Assembly: GCF_947305955.1 (NCBI RefSeq)
Contig: NZ_CAMZFB010000005.1
Span: 1 to 64,000, forward strand
Direction of reading: 5' to 3'
Length of the DNA stretch: 64,000 nucleotides
From: an uncultured Brevundimonas sp.
Lineage (GTDB): Bacteria > Pseudomonadota > Alphaproteobacteria > Caulobacterales > Caulobacteraceae
The notes under the pieces were generated by a model, which had not been told where the DNA came from, searched no databases, and worked only from the letters and a program-made list of their open reading frames with translations. Positions 26,747-35,340 of this stretch are shown one piece after another (the stretch's first letter is position 1; every line of letters begins with the position of its first letter). Both the position numbers and the translations under genes were made by a program.

Positions 26747-27411
26747 GCCGTTTTCAGTGCCTGAATGTTGGTGGCGTAGGCGTCAGGCCCACCCTTGAAT
26801 ACAAACGAACCCGCGACAAGGGCATCGGCACCGGCGGCAACGCAGGCACCGGCATTGGCCGCGACCACACCGCCATCGACCTGCAGGTGGGCGTGTGAGC
26901 CCGCCGCATCCAGAATGGCGCGGGCGCGCTCGATCTTGCGCAGTGAGCTGTCGATGAATTTCTGACCGCCAAAGCCCGGATTGACCGACATGATCAGCAC
27001 CAGATCGACCATCTCCACGCACTCTTCCAGTACGCTCAGCGGCGTGGCGGGGTTGAAGACCAGTCCGGCCTTGGCCCCCAGCTGGCGGATCTGGCCCAGG
27101 GTGCGGTGGACGTGCGGGCCGCTTTCGGGGTGCACGCTCATGATGTCCGCGCCCGCCGCGCGATAGGCTTCCAGCCAGTTATCGACGGGTGCCACCATCA
27201 GGTGCACGTCGAACGGCAGCGTCGTGTGCGGGCGCAGCGCCTTTACCACATCCGGGCCGATGGTGATGTTCGGCACGAAATGGCCGTCCATGACATCGAC
27301 GTGGATCCAGTCCGCCCCCGCAGCTTCCAGCGAGCGGATTTCCTCGCCCAGTTTGGAGAAGTCACTGGCGAGGATGGACGGGCAGATCAGGGGAGCGGTG
27401 CGCTGGGTCAT
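26743..27411 (-). CDS. rpe: Ribulose-phosphate 3-epimerase
   Basis: 222 residues from ATG at 27411; the frame is open further upstream but that leader is low-complexity and unlike the family. TIM-barrel signature: LICPSILASDFSKLGEEIRS, IHVDVMDGHFVPNITIG, PFDVHLMV, IMSVNPGFGGQKFI and LQVDGGV. The enzyme interconverts ribulose-5-phosphate and xylulose-5-phosphate. The metal ligands (His, Asp of VDVMDGHF; His of DVHLMV; Asp of QVDGG) are present. It is the first gene of a two-gene unit with the heparinase-like gene. Confidence 0.97.
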   Translation of the reverse strand: MTQRTAPLICPSILASDFSKLGEEIRSLEAAGADWIHVDVMDGHFVPNITIGPDVVKALRPHTTLPFDVHLMVAPVDNWLEAYRAAGADIMSVHPESGPHVHRTLGQIRQLGAKAGLVFNPATPLSVLEECVEMVDLVLIMSVNPGFGGQKFIDSSLRKIERARAILDAAGSHAHLQVDGGVVAANAGACVAAGADALVAGSFVFKGGPDAYATNIQALKTA

Positions 27412-27478
27412 GACAGCAGGACTTACGGCCCCAGCCCGTGATCGGCAAGGCTCTGCGGTTGCGACAGGTTTTCGGGCG

Positions 27479-27501
27479 CGTTCACTCGCGCTTCGTGAAC
27501 G
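27479..27501. promoter_or_regulatory. Inverted repeat in the rpe / DUF2141 divergent region
   Basis: CGTTCAC (27479-27485) and GTGAACG (27495-27501) form a perfect 7-bp dyad with a 9-nt spacer. It sits 68 nt before the rpe start and 122 nt before the DUF2141 gene, so it could be an operator for either. No regulator can be assigned. Confidence 0.35.
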
Positions 27502-27623
27502 AGCAGGGGTGTTCACTGGCGAAACCCGCAAGGGCAAGGGCGCAACAGCGATGGCGGGCATCGGCGGGGCCGAGCAGGAAGGGGACATCAACACGTCGCC
27601 GCCCGAACCGAAGAGGCCCCGCT

Positions 27624-28046
27624 ATGAAATCTGTTTTCACCATCCTGAGCCTGGCACTTGCCCTGACTGCCGCTGCAAACGCCCATGCTGAAGAAGCACG
27701 TCTGACCTTGAAGGTGGATGTCGGCACGCCGTCCGGCACGGTACAGGTCGCGGTCTATGACAGCGAGGATGCCTATGAGCACGGCAACCCCGTGCGCGTG
27801 GCCAATATCGATGTCGCCCATGGCCAGTCCGAGGTCGTGTTCGAAGGGCTGACGTCGGGTGACTATGGCATCAAGGCCTTTCACGATGTGAACGGTAATG
27901 GCCGGATGGACACCAACCCCTTCGGCCTGCCGGTCGAACCCTATGCCTTTTCCAATAATGCGGTTGGCAATATGGGACCAGCCAAATGGGACCGCGCCCA
28001 GTTTGCGGTGTCGGGCCAAACCGACCACCAGCTGACTCTGCGTTGA
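27624..28046 (+). CDS. Secreted DUF2141-family protein
   Basis: 140 residues from ATG at 27624; the open frame upstream has no family likeness. A signal peptide (MKSVFTILSLALALTAAANA, then HAEE) leads a beta-rich domain typical of DUF2141: GTVQVAVYDSEDAYEHGNPV, LTSGDYGIKAFHDVNGNGRM and NPFGLPVEPYAFSNNA. The DVNGNGRMD loop resembles a calcium-type turn. In related bacteria such genes often neighbour carotenoid or TonB genes, and here it is 15 nt from a carotenoid oxygenase gene on the same strand. Likely periplasmic; no activity is established for the family. Confidence 0.88.
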   Translation: MKSVFTILSLALALTAAANAHAEEARLTLKVDVGTPSGTVQVAVYDSEDAYEHGNPVRVANIDVAHGQSEVVFEGLTSGDYGIKAFHDVNGNGRMDTNPFGLPVEPYAFSNNAVGNMGPAKWDRAQFAVSGQTDHQLTLR

Positions 28047-28060
28047 GAAGGATAAGGACG

Positions 28061-29524
28061 ATGGATTTCTCGCGACGCTCATTCCTTGGCGCATCGGCAG
28101 CGATGGCGGCGGCTTCGGTCTTGACGCCGGACCGCAGCTTTGCGCGGGCCGCTCTGGATCAGGCTCACAACTGGGAGCTGGCAACAGCGGATGTGGCGGG
28201 CGATGTCGCGCCGCGCATGCTGGAACTGGTGCATGGCCGTGTGCCTGCCGGACTGAAGGGCACGCTTTACCGAAATGGTCCCGCACAGTTCCGCCGCCCC
28301 GGGGGCTCGGCCCAGCACTGGTTCGATGGCGACGGCATGGTCCGGCGCTGGCACATCGAAGACGGTCAGGTGCAACTGACGGCCCGTTTCGCCGACACGC
28401 GCAAACGCCGTCAGGAAGAAGAAGCCGGTGCCATGTTGATGCCCGGCTTTGGCACCCTGCCTGATCCGCGTGCGCGGATTGGCTCATCCGATGACGTCAA
28501 TCCGGCCAACACTTCGGTGCACAAGGTCGGTGACAAGCTCTGGGCCCTGTGGGAGGCAGGTTCTCCGGTCGTACTCGATCCCGTGACGCTGGAGACGCAG
28601 GACTATATGACCTTCCGGCCCGATCTGAAGGCCATGCCGTTTCTGGCCCACCCCCGGATCGAGCCGGATGGCACCATCTGGAATCTGGGTCTGAATGGTC
28701 GGAACGCCATTGTCTGGCATCTGTCACCGGAGGGCAGTCTGCGGGCCGCGGAGATGATCGAGCTGCCGATGGCCAGCTATGTGCACGACTTCTCGGCGAC
28801 GGCGCGGCATCTGGTGATCCTGCTGCAGCCGTGGGTGCATACGCGGAACATCATGCCGCTTTCGGCCGCCTATGAGTGGAAGCCGGAGCTTGGGTCCAAG
28901 GTTCTGGTCATCGACAAGGATGACCTGAGCCAGCGCCGGATTTTCGATCTTCCGCCGATGGGCTTCTTCCATGTGGGCGATGCGTGGGAAGAGGCCGACG
29001 GTACCATCCGTTTCGATGTGGCCGCCCATCCCGACATGGCGTTTGCCGCACGCGGAGCCAGCGATATTCTGAACGGCGTGCCGCTGGATCATCAACCCGC
29101 CCATCTGGGTCTGGTGGTGTTGGGCACGGACGGGCGCGGGCGGTTGGAAAGCACGGGCGTTATCGCCGAGTTCCCGCGCAGTGACCCGCGCCGTGCCGGC
29201 TTGGCGCGCCGTTTCTGCATCCACACCACGGGATCGCGCGACGGTACGCCCTTGGCCTCGGCCATCGGTGTGACGGATTGGGCTTCGGGCCGGACCCGCA
29301 GCTTCAGCTTCGGGGCCGACCATATCGTTGACGAGATGGTCTATGTGCCCAAAACCGGCGCAACGGCAGAAGAGGACGCCTGGCTGATCGGTCCCAGCGT
29401 CAATCTGAAGGCCGGTGTCAGCGAGCTTCACCTGCTGGATTTGGCCCGTGTCGAGGATGGTCCGGTCTGCACATGGCGTGCGGATGTGGCGCTGCCCGCG
29501 GCCTTCCACGGCAACTGGGTCTAA
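28061..29524 (+). CDS. Carotenoid oxygenase family protein (Tat-type signal)
   Basis: 487 residues from ATG at 28061, just after a GGATAAGGACG leader and 14 nt past the DUF2141 stop. It begins with a Tat-like signal (MDFSRRSFLGASAAMAAASV), followed by the RPE65/CCD beta-propeller: VPAGLKGTLYRNGPAQFRRP, HWFDGDGMVRRWHIED, NTSVHKVGDKLWALWEAGSP, MASYVHDFSATARHLVIL and the C-terminal AAFHGNWV. Four His residues that bind iron in this family occur in such strands; the HDF motif is clear. These enzymes cleave carotenoids, apocarotenoids or stilbenes with O2. The substrate cannot be fixed. Export by Tat would place it in the periplasm. Confidence 0.88.
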   Translation: MDFSRRSFLGASAAMAAASVLTPDRSFARAALDQAHNWELATADVAGDVAPRMLELVHGRVPAGLKGTLYRNGPAQFRRPGGSAQHWFDGDGMVRRWHIEDGQVQLTARFADTRKRRQEEEAGAMLMPGFGTLPDPRARIGSSDDVNPANTSVHKVGDKLWALWEAGSPVVLDPVTLETQDYMTFRPDLKAMPFLAHPRIEPDGTIWNLGLNGRNAIVWHLSPEGSLRAAEMIELPMASYVHDFSATARHLVILLQPWVHTRNIMPLSAAYEWKPELGSKVLVIDKDDLSQRRIFDLPPMGFFHVGDAWEEADGTIRFDVAAHPDMAFAARGASDILNGVPLDHQPAHLGLVVLGTDGRGRLESTGVIAEFPRSDPRRAGLARRFCIHTTGSRDGTPLASAIGVTDWASGRTRSFSFGADHIVDEMVYVPKTGATAEEDAWLIGPSVNLKAGVSELHLLDLARVEDGPVCTWRADVALPAAFHGNWV

Positions 29525-30277
29525 TCACCACCATCCGGCTTCGCGCAGGGTGCGGGCGTAGCGGCGGCTGACGGGGACGCGGGTGTCGTCCGGAAGTGTC
29601 AGGGTCGCACGCCCGTCACCGCGCGCCACGTCGCATACGGCCTCGCGCGCCACCCACCAGCTGCGGTGGGTCTGGCCTCCCTCAAGTCCGTCCAGTTCAG
29701 CCAGCGCATCCGACAACCGCATCAGGATCAGGTCCGAGCCCCGATCGGTGTGCAGGCGCAGATAGTGGTCCTCGGCCTGCACGGCCCACAGTGCGGCCCC
29801 TTTGAGTTTCATCGGCAGGCGCTCGAGGAAGCGTGCGGGCGGCTGGCCTGCCACCTTATGGGTTTCCACCGTCGCCGACTTGTCCACCAGCACATTGATC
29901 GCGGACAGAACCACGGTGATGAGCAGGACAGGCAGGAAGAAGTGGGGCAGGTGGTGAAGTGACGGGCCTTCATTCCAGAACAGCAGCGCTGTCGTCAGCC
30001 ACACGGTCAGTGTGATCGGCACCGACATCATCAGCGACAGCAGTACTACCTCCAGCCATGGGCGGTCATCGGTATCAACCAGACGGCGCAGTAGAGGCGA
30101 GCAGAGCGTGCTCCACAGACCGCCCCCGACAATGAGCGGTACCCAGTAGATCAGCCGCTCCCATAGTGGGGCCGAAGCCGATCCAAAGGCACCGCTAAAG
30201 GCCAGAAAGCCTCCCGCCAGACAGCCAATGAGAACGCCGCGAAGCTTCGGGCGGTGTTTGAGTACGGACAGGGACAT
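29525..30277 (-). CDS. Membrane-anchored LytTR DNA-binding regulator
   Basis: 250 residues. Four hydrophobic segments in the first 135 residues (near 15-35, 42-60, 78-100 and 112-133) are followed by a LytTR domain: KLKGAALWAVQAEDHYLRLH, RLSDALAELDGL, QTHRSWWVAREAV and LPDDTRVPVSRRYARTLREA. LytTR domains bind direct repeats in promoters. A membrane form without a receiver suggests sensing by the membrane part. The stop abuts the stop of the convergent carotenoid oxygenase gene, with no spacer. It lies 15 nt downstream of the TetR gene on the same strand, so they may form one transcript. Confidence 0.85.
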   Translation of the reverse strand: MSLSVLKHRPKLRGVLIGCLAGGFLAFSGAFGSASAPLWERLIYWVPLIVGGGLWSTLCSPLLRRLVDTDDRPWLEVVLLSLMMSVPITLTVWLTTALLFWNEGPSLHHLPHFFLPVLLITVVLSAINVLVDKSATVETHKVAGQPPARFLERLPMKLKGAALWAVQAEDHYLRLHTDRGSDLILMRLSDALAELDGLEGGQTHRSWWVAREAVCDVARGDGRATLTLPDDTRVPVSRRYARTLREAGWW

Positions 30278-30292
30278 GTGTCAGTTCTGGGG

Positions 30293-31051
30293 TCAGTTCT
30301 GGCAAACGGCGCGGAAGCCCGCAGCGGCGAATTTGACCATGTGGTCGCAGGCGGCACCCAGATCGCCCGACTTGCAAAGGCCGCCGGACAGGCGGTCGAT
30401 ACGGCCCGTCTCGCCAAGGGTCAGCGTCAGGGCACCCGACAAATTGTGCCACGCCCAATAGAGCTGGGTATCGGTGGCCTCTGGCAGGATTTCGCGCACC
30501 AGCTCCAACAGACGACGAATGGCAGGGTCGAAATAGCGGGCCATGGTCTCGCCGCCAAATGCGGGGTTGGCATTGGTCTGGGCGACCAGTGCCGCATAGT
30601 GTTTCCAGCCCGGACCACCTGTCAGGGACCATTGGAACGGCGGGCGTAGAAAGGCTTCGAACAGCCCTTCCAGTGTCATCCCCTCGCCATCCTGGGCGCA
30701 GGTCTCGTGATAGCGGTTGATGGCCGCCACACGCTCGGCATTCCACACCTCGGCGCGCCGGATAAAGACCGCATCGAACAGCTCCTTCTTGGAGCCGAAA
30801 TAATAGTGGACCAGCGCCGTATCGACGCCGGCCTCGCGGGCCACCTCGCGGATGGTCACACCATAAAAGCCGTGCTGCGAGAAAAGCCCCTCGGCGGCAT
30901 TCAGGATGGAATCGCGGGTGTCGGACCCGCTGTCATCCTTGACCTTCTTCGGGCGGCCGCGACGGGCGGGCTTGGGCTCGACAACAGCCGTGGCCGTGGG
31001 CTTCGGCGATGTGTCGTCGGGCATGGGGGGAGCGCTGCGGCTGGAGGTCAT
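30293..31051 (-). CDS. TetR-family regulator
   Basis: 252 residues. A Pro/Lys-rich leader (about 45 residues, with ARRGRPKKVKDD) precedes the TetR helix-turn-helix: ILNAAEGLFSQHGFYGVTIR, then EVAREAGVDTALVHYYFGSK and KELFDAVFIRR. The ligand domain is alpha-helical with FEAFLRPPFQWSLTGGPGWK and a C-terminal LLELVREILPEATDTQLYWA, as in CerR/AcrR-type TetR proteins. It is divergent from the TonB receptor gene (177 nt between), so it may control that gene, itself, or the LytTR gene that follows. Ligand unknown. Confidence 0.88.
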   Translation of the reverse strand: MTSSRSAPPMPDDTSPKPTATAVVEPKPARRGRPKKVKDDSGSDTRDSILNAAEGLFSQHGFYGVTIREVAREAGVDTALVHYYFGSKKELFDAVFIRRAEVWNAERVAAINRYHETCAQDGEGMTLEGLFEAFLRPPFQWSLTGGPGWKHYAALVAQTNANPAFGGETMARYFDPAIRRLLELVREILPEATDTQLYWAWHNLSGALTLTLGETGRIDRLSGGLCKSGDLGAACDHMVKFAAAGFRAVCQN

Positions 31052-31103
31052 GCGGCTAGGCTAGCAACCTTGTGTCCCCCTGTGCAACGGCGCCACAGCC
31101 ACG

Positions 31104-31120
31104 GTGGACCTGTGTTCCAC
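31104..31120. promoter_or_regulatory. Small dyad in the tetR / TonB-receptor divergent region
   Basis: GTGGA (31104-31108) and TCCAC (31116-31120) are inverted around 7 nt, overlapping a second dyad CCAC-G-GTGG just upstream. It could be a TetR operator; the arms are short, so this is only a candidate. Confidence 0.3.
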
Positions 31121-31228
31121 GGACGATGTTGTCGTTGACAGCCCGCCTATTAGCCGTCACACCTCAAGAAAATCATTGAACGCTGAATAAAAAGCGTCTG
31201 CAGGTAGGAAACAGAGGGGACTTTCAAA

Positions 31229-33496
31229 ATGAACCGTATGGTGAAGTGCGCCTTGATGGCAGGCGCTGCCCTGAGCGCAATTGGCACGGCTGCCTATGCT
31301 CAGGACGGTAGCGGCATCGCCGCGACCTCGGTCGAAGACATTATCGTCACCGCCCGCCGCACCGAAGAATCCGCCCAAAAGACGCCGCTGGCGCTGACGG
31401 CCTTCTCGGGTGAATCGCTGGAGCGTACCGGCGCGCAACAGGTCACCGACCTGCAAGGCGCTGTGCCGAACCTGAACCTCGTTCAGGGCCGCGGCTCGTC
31501 GAACTCGACCAACATCTATATCCGCGGCGTCGGCCAGCCGGACAGCCTGCAAACCTTCGACCCTGCCGTCGGCGTCTATGTCGACGACGTCTATTATTCG
31601 CGTATTCGCGGCACCCAGTTCGACCTGCTCGACCTCGAGCGCGTTGAAATCCTGCGCGGTCCGCAAGGCACCCTGTATGGCAAGAACACCATCGGTGGTG
31701 CCATGAAGCTGGTGTCGCGCCGTCCGGGTCAGGAATTCCGCGCCCGTGGCTCGGTGGCCTATGGCGAATACGACCTGATGGAAGTCCAGGGCGCTGTGTC
31801 GGGTCCGGTGTCGGACAATCTGGCGCTGGGCCTGTCGGTCCTGCATTCCGAGCGTGGTGGTTATGTCACCGATCCGGTGACGGGCGCTGAATACAACGAC
31901 AAACACTCCCAAGCCGTGCGCGGTAGCCTGGCATGGGATCCGACGTCGAACTTCCGCATCGACTTCAACGCCGACTATTCGAAGGATGACGCTGGTCTGA
32001 CCGTGGGTCAGGCCCAGAACACCCTGACCAACCTGCTGGGTGTTCCGGCCTATCTGGTTCCGGCACAAACGCCGGAGTTCAACTTCAAGACCCGCACCAC
32101 GCCGGGCCTGCCGAACGAAACCCGTCTGGAAACCTGGGGCACGGCCCTGCGTATGACGTGGGACCTGTCGGACAAGCTGAGCCTGAAGTCGATCACCAGC
32201 TATCGCGAGCTGAACACCGACGACTATATCGACTTCGATGCGACCGAACTGGAAATCGCCGACGCCCTGGTGGCCGTTGACCAGAACCAGTTCAGCCAGG
32301 AGTTCCAGCTGACCTACACCGGCGACCGCGTGAACGCCGTGGCTGGCCTGTACTACCTGAAAGAAGAGGTCTCCTCGCATCAGGAAAGCTACAACGACGA
32401 CCTGACCAAGGGTCTGGTCTTCCCGCCGCTGTGGAACGGTGACTACACCTTCACCCGTTTCATCGACGACGATCTTGAAACCACGTCCAAGGCCATCTTC
32501 GGTAACATCAGCTATGACGTGACCGACGCCCTGCGTATCTCTGCCGGTGTCCGCTACACCGAAGAGGAAAAGCTGTACGACCGCTTCACCTATGTGGCCT
32601 CGGACTCGCCGTTCCTCGTGTCGCAGTACGGTTTCGCTCCGCCCAAGGGTACGTGGGACGACACCTCGCTGATGATCTCGGCTGACTATCAGCTGTCGCC
32701 GGATGCCATGGTCTATGCCCGCTATTCGCAGGGCTTCAAGTCGGGCGGCTTCAACGGCCGCGCCAACTCGGGCACCGAGGCAACCGCCTATGATCCGGAA
32801 ACCGCAGACACCATCGAAGCCGGTGCCAAGACCACCTTCTTCGACCGCCGTCTGCGCCTGAACTTGGCGACCTTCTTCACCAAGTACAAAGACTTCCAGG
32901 CCCGCGTGTCGGGTGTCGAGAACGACCCGATCACTGGCGTGCCGGTCGGCGTTCTGTCGGTCATCAACGCCGGCGCACTGGAAATCTTCGGCTTTGAAGT
33001 CGAAGCCGTGGCCCGCCCGACCGCCGGCCTGACTCTGGACGCCCAGATCGGCTTCCTCGATGCCGACTACAAGGAGTTCAACGACGCCCGCTTCCTGAAC
33101 TTCGACGGCTCGCGCGCCTTCCAGGATCCGGCCTTCTCGCCGAAGTGGACCCTGCGTTTCGGTGGCCAGCACGAGTGGTCGCTGGGCAATGGCTCGTCGC
33201 TGACCGTCGGCGCTGCGGCCAAGTACCGCTCGCGCATGGCTCTGGCCGTGGACAACACCCTAGCTGACTCCACCATCCCGCTGGAGAGCATGTATCAGGA
33301 CAGCTACTGGCTGTACGACGCCCGCGTCGTCTGGTCGGACGCTTCGGATCGCTATTCGATCGGCCTGTACGGCCAGAACCTGACCGACGAAGTCTATAAG
33401 ACCGACGCGCAGGAGTTCTCCTCGATCGGTAACATCCGCACGGCCTACTTCGGTGCGCCGCGCACCTGGATGATCAAGTTCTCGGCCAAATACTAA
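31229..33496 (+). CDS. TonB-dependent outer-membrane receptor
   Basis: 755 residues. Signal peptide (MNRMVKCALMAGAALSAIGT, AAYAQ), TonB box DIIVTARR near residue 40, plug domain (QVTDLQGAVPNLNLVQGRGS, IRGVGQPDSLQTFDPAVGVY, LERVEILRGPQGTLYGKNTI, GGAMKLVSRRPG) and a 22-strand barrel ending in Phe-rich 'APRTWMIKFSAKY'. It imports a substrate across the outer membrane with TonB energy. The plug is of the TCR class common in Caulobacterales. Iron or carbohydrate/aromatic specificity cannot be read from sequence. A strong terminator follows, then an MFS permease gene, which may be its inner-membrane partner. Confidence 0.93.
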   Translation: MNRMVKCALMAGAALSAIGTAAYAQDGSGIAATSVEDIIVTARRTEESAQKTPLALTAFSGESLERTGAQQVTDLQGAVPNLNLVQGRGSSNSTNIYIRGVGQPDSLQTFDPAVGVYVDDVYYSRIRGTQFDLLDLERVEILRGPQGTLYGKNTIGGAMKLVSRRPGQEFRARGSVAYGEYDLMEVQGAVSGPVSDNLALGLSVLHSERGGYVTDPVTGAEYNDKHSQAVRGSLAWDPTSNFRIDFNADYSKDDAGLTVGQAQNTLTNLLGVPAYLVPAQTPEFNFKTRTTPGLPNETRLETWGTALRMTWDLSDKLSLKSITSYRELNTDDYIDFDATELEIADALVAVDQNQFSQEFQLTYTGDRVNAVAGLYYLKEEVSSHQESYNDDLTKGLVFPPLWNGDYTFTRFIDDDLETTSKAIFGNISYDVTDALRISAGVRYTEEEKLYDRFTYVASDSPFLVSQYGFAPPKGTWDDTSLMISADYQLSPDAMVYARYSQGFKSGGFNGRANSGTEATAYDPETADTIEAGAKTTFFDRRLRLNLATFFTKYKDFQARVSGVENDPITGVPVGVLSVINAGALEIFGFEVEAVARPTAGLTLDAQIGFLDADYKEFNDARFLNFDGSRAFQDPAFSPKWTLRFGGQHEWSLGNGSSLTVGAAAKYRSRMALAVDNTLADSTIPLESMYQDSYWLYDARVVWSDASDRYSIGLYGQNLTDEVYKTDAQEFSSIGNIRTAYFGAPRTWMIKFSAKY

Positions 33497-33528
33497 GCCG
33501 TGGCGGATCACCGCTGAGTGATGAAGAG

Positions 33529-33561
33529 GGGCGGCGGTCTACACCGTCGCCCTTTTTCTTT
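33529..33561 (+). terminator. Intrinsic terminator after the TonB receptor
   Basis: Stem GGGCGGCGGT / ACCGTCGCCC (10 bp, one G-T) with a 4-nt loop, then TTTTTCTTTT. It starts 33 nt after the receptor stop. Confidence 0.95.
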
Positions 33562-33621
33562 TGCATAAGGCCCGCGCCCCGTTACCGTCGGGCCTTGGGA
33601 GTTTACGGAAGGGGAAGTGGC

Positions 33622-35163
33622 ATGAGCCATGAAAAGGCTGCAGGCCTAGCTGCCGGTGTCGCGGGAAGCGAGCCGCAGGCACCGTCGCCAGCTTACCGCT
33701 ATTACGTGCTGGCCATTCTCGTCTTTGTGTACATGCTGAACTTTGTGGATCGCCAGATCATCGGCATCCTCGCGGCCCCGCTGAAGGCCGAGTTCAACAT
33801 GAGCGACAGCCAGTTCGGCCTGCTGGGCGGCATCGCCTTTGCGTCGGTCTATTCGACGCTGGCCATCCCGCTGGCATGGCTGGCCGACCGCTCCAGCCGC
33901 GTCTGGATCATGACCGGTGCCCTGACCGTCTGGTCGGGCTTTACCGCCCTGTGCGGCGTGGCCGGATCTTTTGGCCAGCTCTTCCTGTTCCGCATGGGTG
34001 TGGGCGTGGGCGAGGCGGGCGGCGTGGCTCCGGCCTATTCGCTGATCGCCGACTATTTCCCCCCGAACCAGCGTGCGCGCGCCATGGCGGCCTTTGCCTT
34101 CGGTATTCCGTTGGGGACGGCGGGTGGCACCCTCGTCGGGGGTCTGCTGGCGGCTGAGTACGGCTGGCGCACGGCCTTTGTCGTGGTGGGCATTATCGGT
34201 GTGATCATCGCGCCCATCCTTCGTCTGACGGTCCGTGATCCCAAGCGCGGCGGTACCGATGCCGCTGCGGCTGCCGCCGTGGCGACTCCGCAGCCGGCCC
34301 CCGTCGCCGCTGCACCGAACGATACCGGTCTTGGCAAGAAGGTCGCGCTGGCCTGTTTCGGCATCGCGGGTATTTTCGCCGGTCTGGGTGTGCTCAGCCT
34401 GATGGGCGTGGGCATGGACAATCCGGTGGTGCCCTTCTTCGGCGCGGGTCTGATGTCGGTCATCGGCATTTCGCTTTGGCTGGCCAAGGCGACGGGCTCG
34501 GTCATCATGAGCAAGAAGAGTTTCTGGTTGCTGTCGCTGGGGGCCGCATCGTCTTCGGTCTGTGGCTATGGCGTCGCGGGCTGGCTGCCGTTGTTCTTTA
34601 TGCGTAGCTTCAACCTGACCCTGTCACAGGTCAGCTGGTACTATGCCGGTATCGCCCTGATCGGTGGTCTGTTGGGCATCTGGATGGGTGGCGCGGTCGC
34701 CGACAAACTGGCCAAGCGGTCCAAGGCTGCCTATCCGCTGGTTCCGGCGGTGGCCTTCATCATCTCGGCACCGTGTTTCATTCTGGCGATGAACTCTCCG
34801 GCCATCATCGGCATGCTGCCCGGTGGCGGCAGCCCCGCGCTCGCCCTGACCATCGCCTTCCTGATCTTCCTGATCCCCACGGGTCTGAATCTGGCGTGGC
34901 TGGGTCCGATCACCGCCGCGGTCCAGCATCTGGCCCCCGCGCCGATGCGCTCGACCGCCTCGGCCATCTTCCTGCTCATCAACAACCTGCTCGGGTTGGC
35001 GGTCGGATTTTTCTACTTCGGGTGGATGAGCGATCTTCTTCGCCCTGCCTTCGGTGAGGAAAGTTTGCGTTGGGCAATCTATACGGGAATGGGCTTTTAT
35101 CTTCTCGCCTCGGTGCTGCACTTCAGTGCATCGCGCACTTTGCCGAAAGACTGGACCGATTAA
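33622..35163 (+). CDS. Spinster-like MFS transporter
   Basis: 513 residues from ATG at 33622, preceded by GGAAGGGGAAG; an upstream GTG-type start in the same frame would place this ribosome site inside the gene. Twelve membrane segments with the MFS motif in loop 2-3 (IPLAWLADRSSRVWIM) and VYMLNFVDRQIIGILAAPLK at helix 1, as in the Spinster-type branch of the major facilitator superfamily. A long Ala/Pro-rich loop (near 220-245) separates the halves. In Caulobacterales and sphingomonads such permeases often follow a TonB receptor gene. Substrate unknown, probably a lipid-like or aromatic metabolite. Confidence 0.88.
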   Translation: MSHEKAAGLAAGVAGSEPQAPSPAYRYYVLAILVFVYMLNFVDRQIIGILAAPLKAEFNMSDSQFGLLGGIAFASVYSTLAIPLAWLADRSSRVWIMTGALTVWSGFTALCGVAGSFGQLFLFRMGVGVGEAGGVAPAYSLIADYFPPNQRARAMAAFAFGIPLGTAGGTLVGGLLAAEYGWRTAFVVVGIIGVIIAPILRLTVRDPKRGGTDAAAAAAVATPQPAPVAAAPNDTGLGKKVALACFGIAGIFAGLGVLSLMGVGMDNPVVPFFGAGLMSVIGISLWLAKATGSVIMSKKSFWLLSLGAASSSVCGYGVAGWLPLFFMRSFNLTLSQVSWYYAGIALIGGLLGIWMGGAVADKLAKRSKAAYPLVPAVAFIISAPCFILAMNSPAIIGMLPGGGSPALALTIAFLIFLIPTGLNLAWLGPITAAVQHLAPAPMRSTASAIFLLINNLLGLAVGFFYFGWMSDLLRPAFGEESLRWAIYTGMGFYLLASVLHFSASRTLPKDWTD

Positions 35164-35194
35164 GTTTCCCTAGCGGAGCCTTATAACCTCTTGA

Positions 35195-35225
35195 GGGCCG
35201 TACGTTTCCAGCGTGCGGCCCTTTT
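35195..35225 (+). terminator. Intrinsic terminator after the MFS gene
   Basis: Perfect-looking 10-bp stem GGGCCGTACG / CGTGCGGCCC (one T-G) with a 7-nt loop, followed by TTTT. It starts 32 nt after the MFS stop and before the sucC leader. Confidence 0.85.
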
Positions 35226-35340
35226 GCATTGTAACTCTTCTTGTGAGGCATAATGCGACTGACTGTTGCACTGCAGAACCCGCAGTGCCTATAAGCGCGA
35301 CCAAAGTTTCCCCAAACCTCTCCAATGGCGCGGATCTAAT

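Noticed and set aside
31157-33172. A long open frame (671 codons) on the strand opposite to the TonB receptor
   Set aside because: It is the antisense shadow of a GC-rich gene with strong third-position bias. The translated sequence has no family motifs, and the plus-strand receptor has clear ones.
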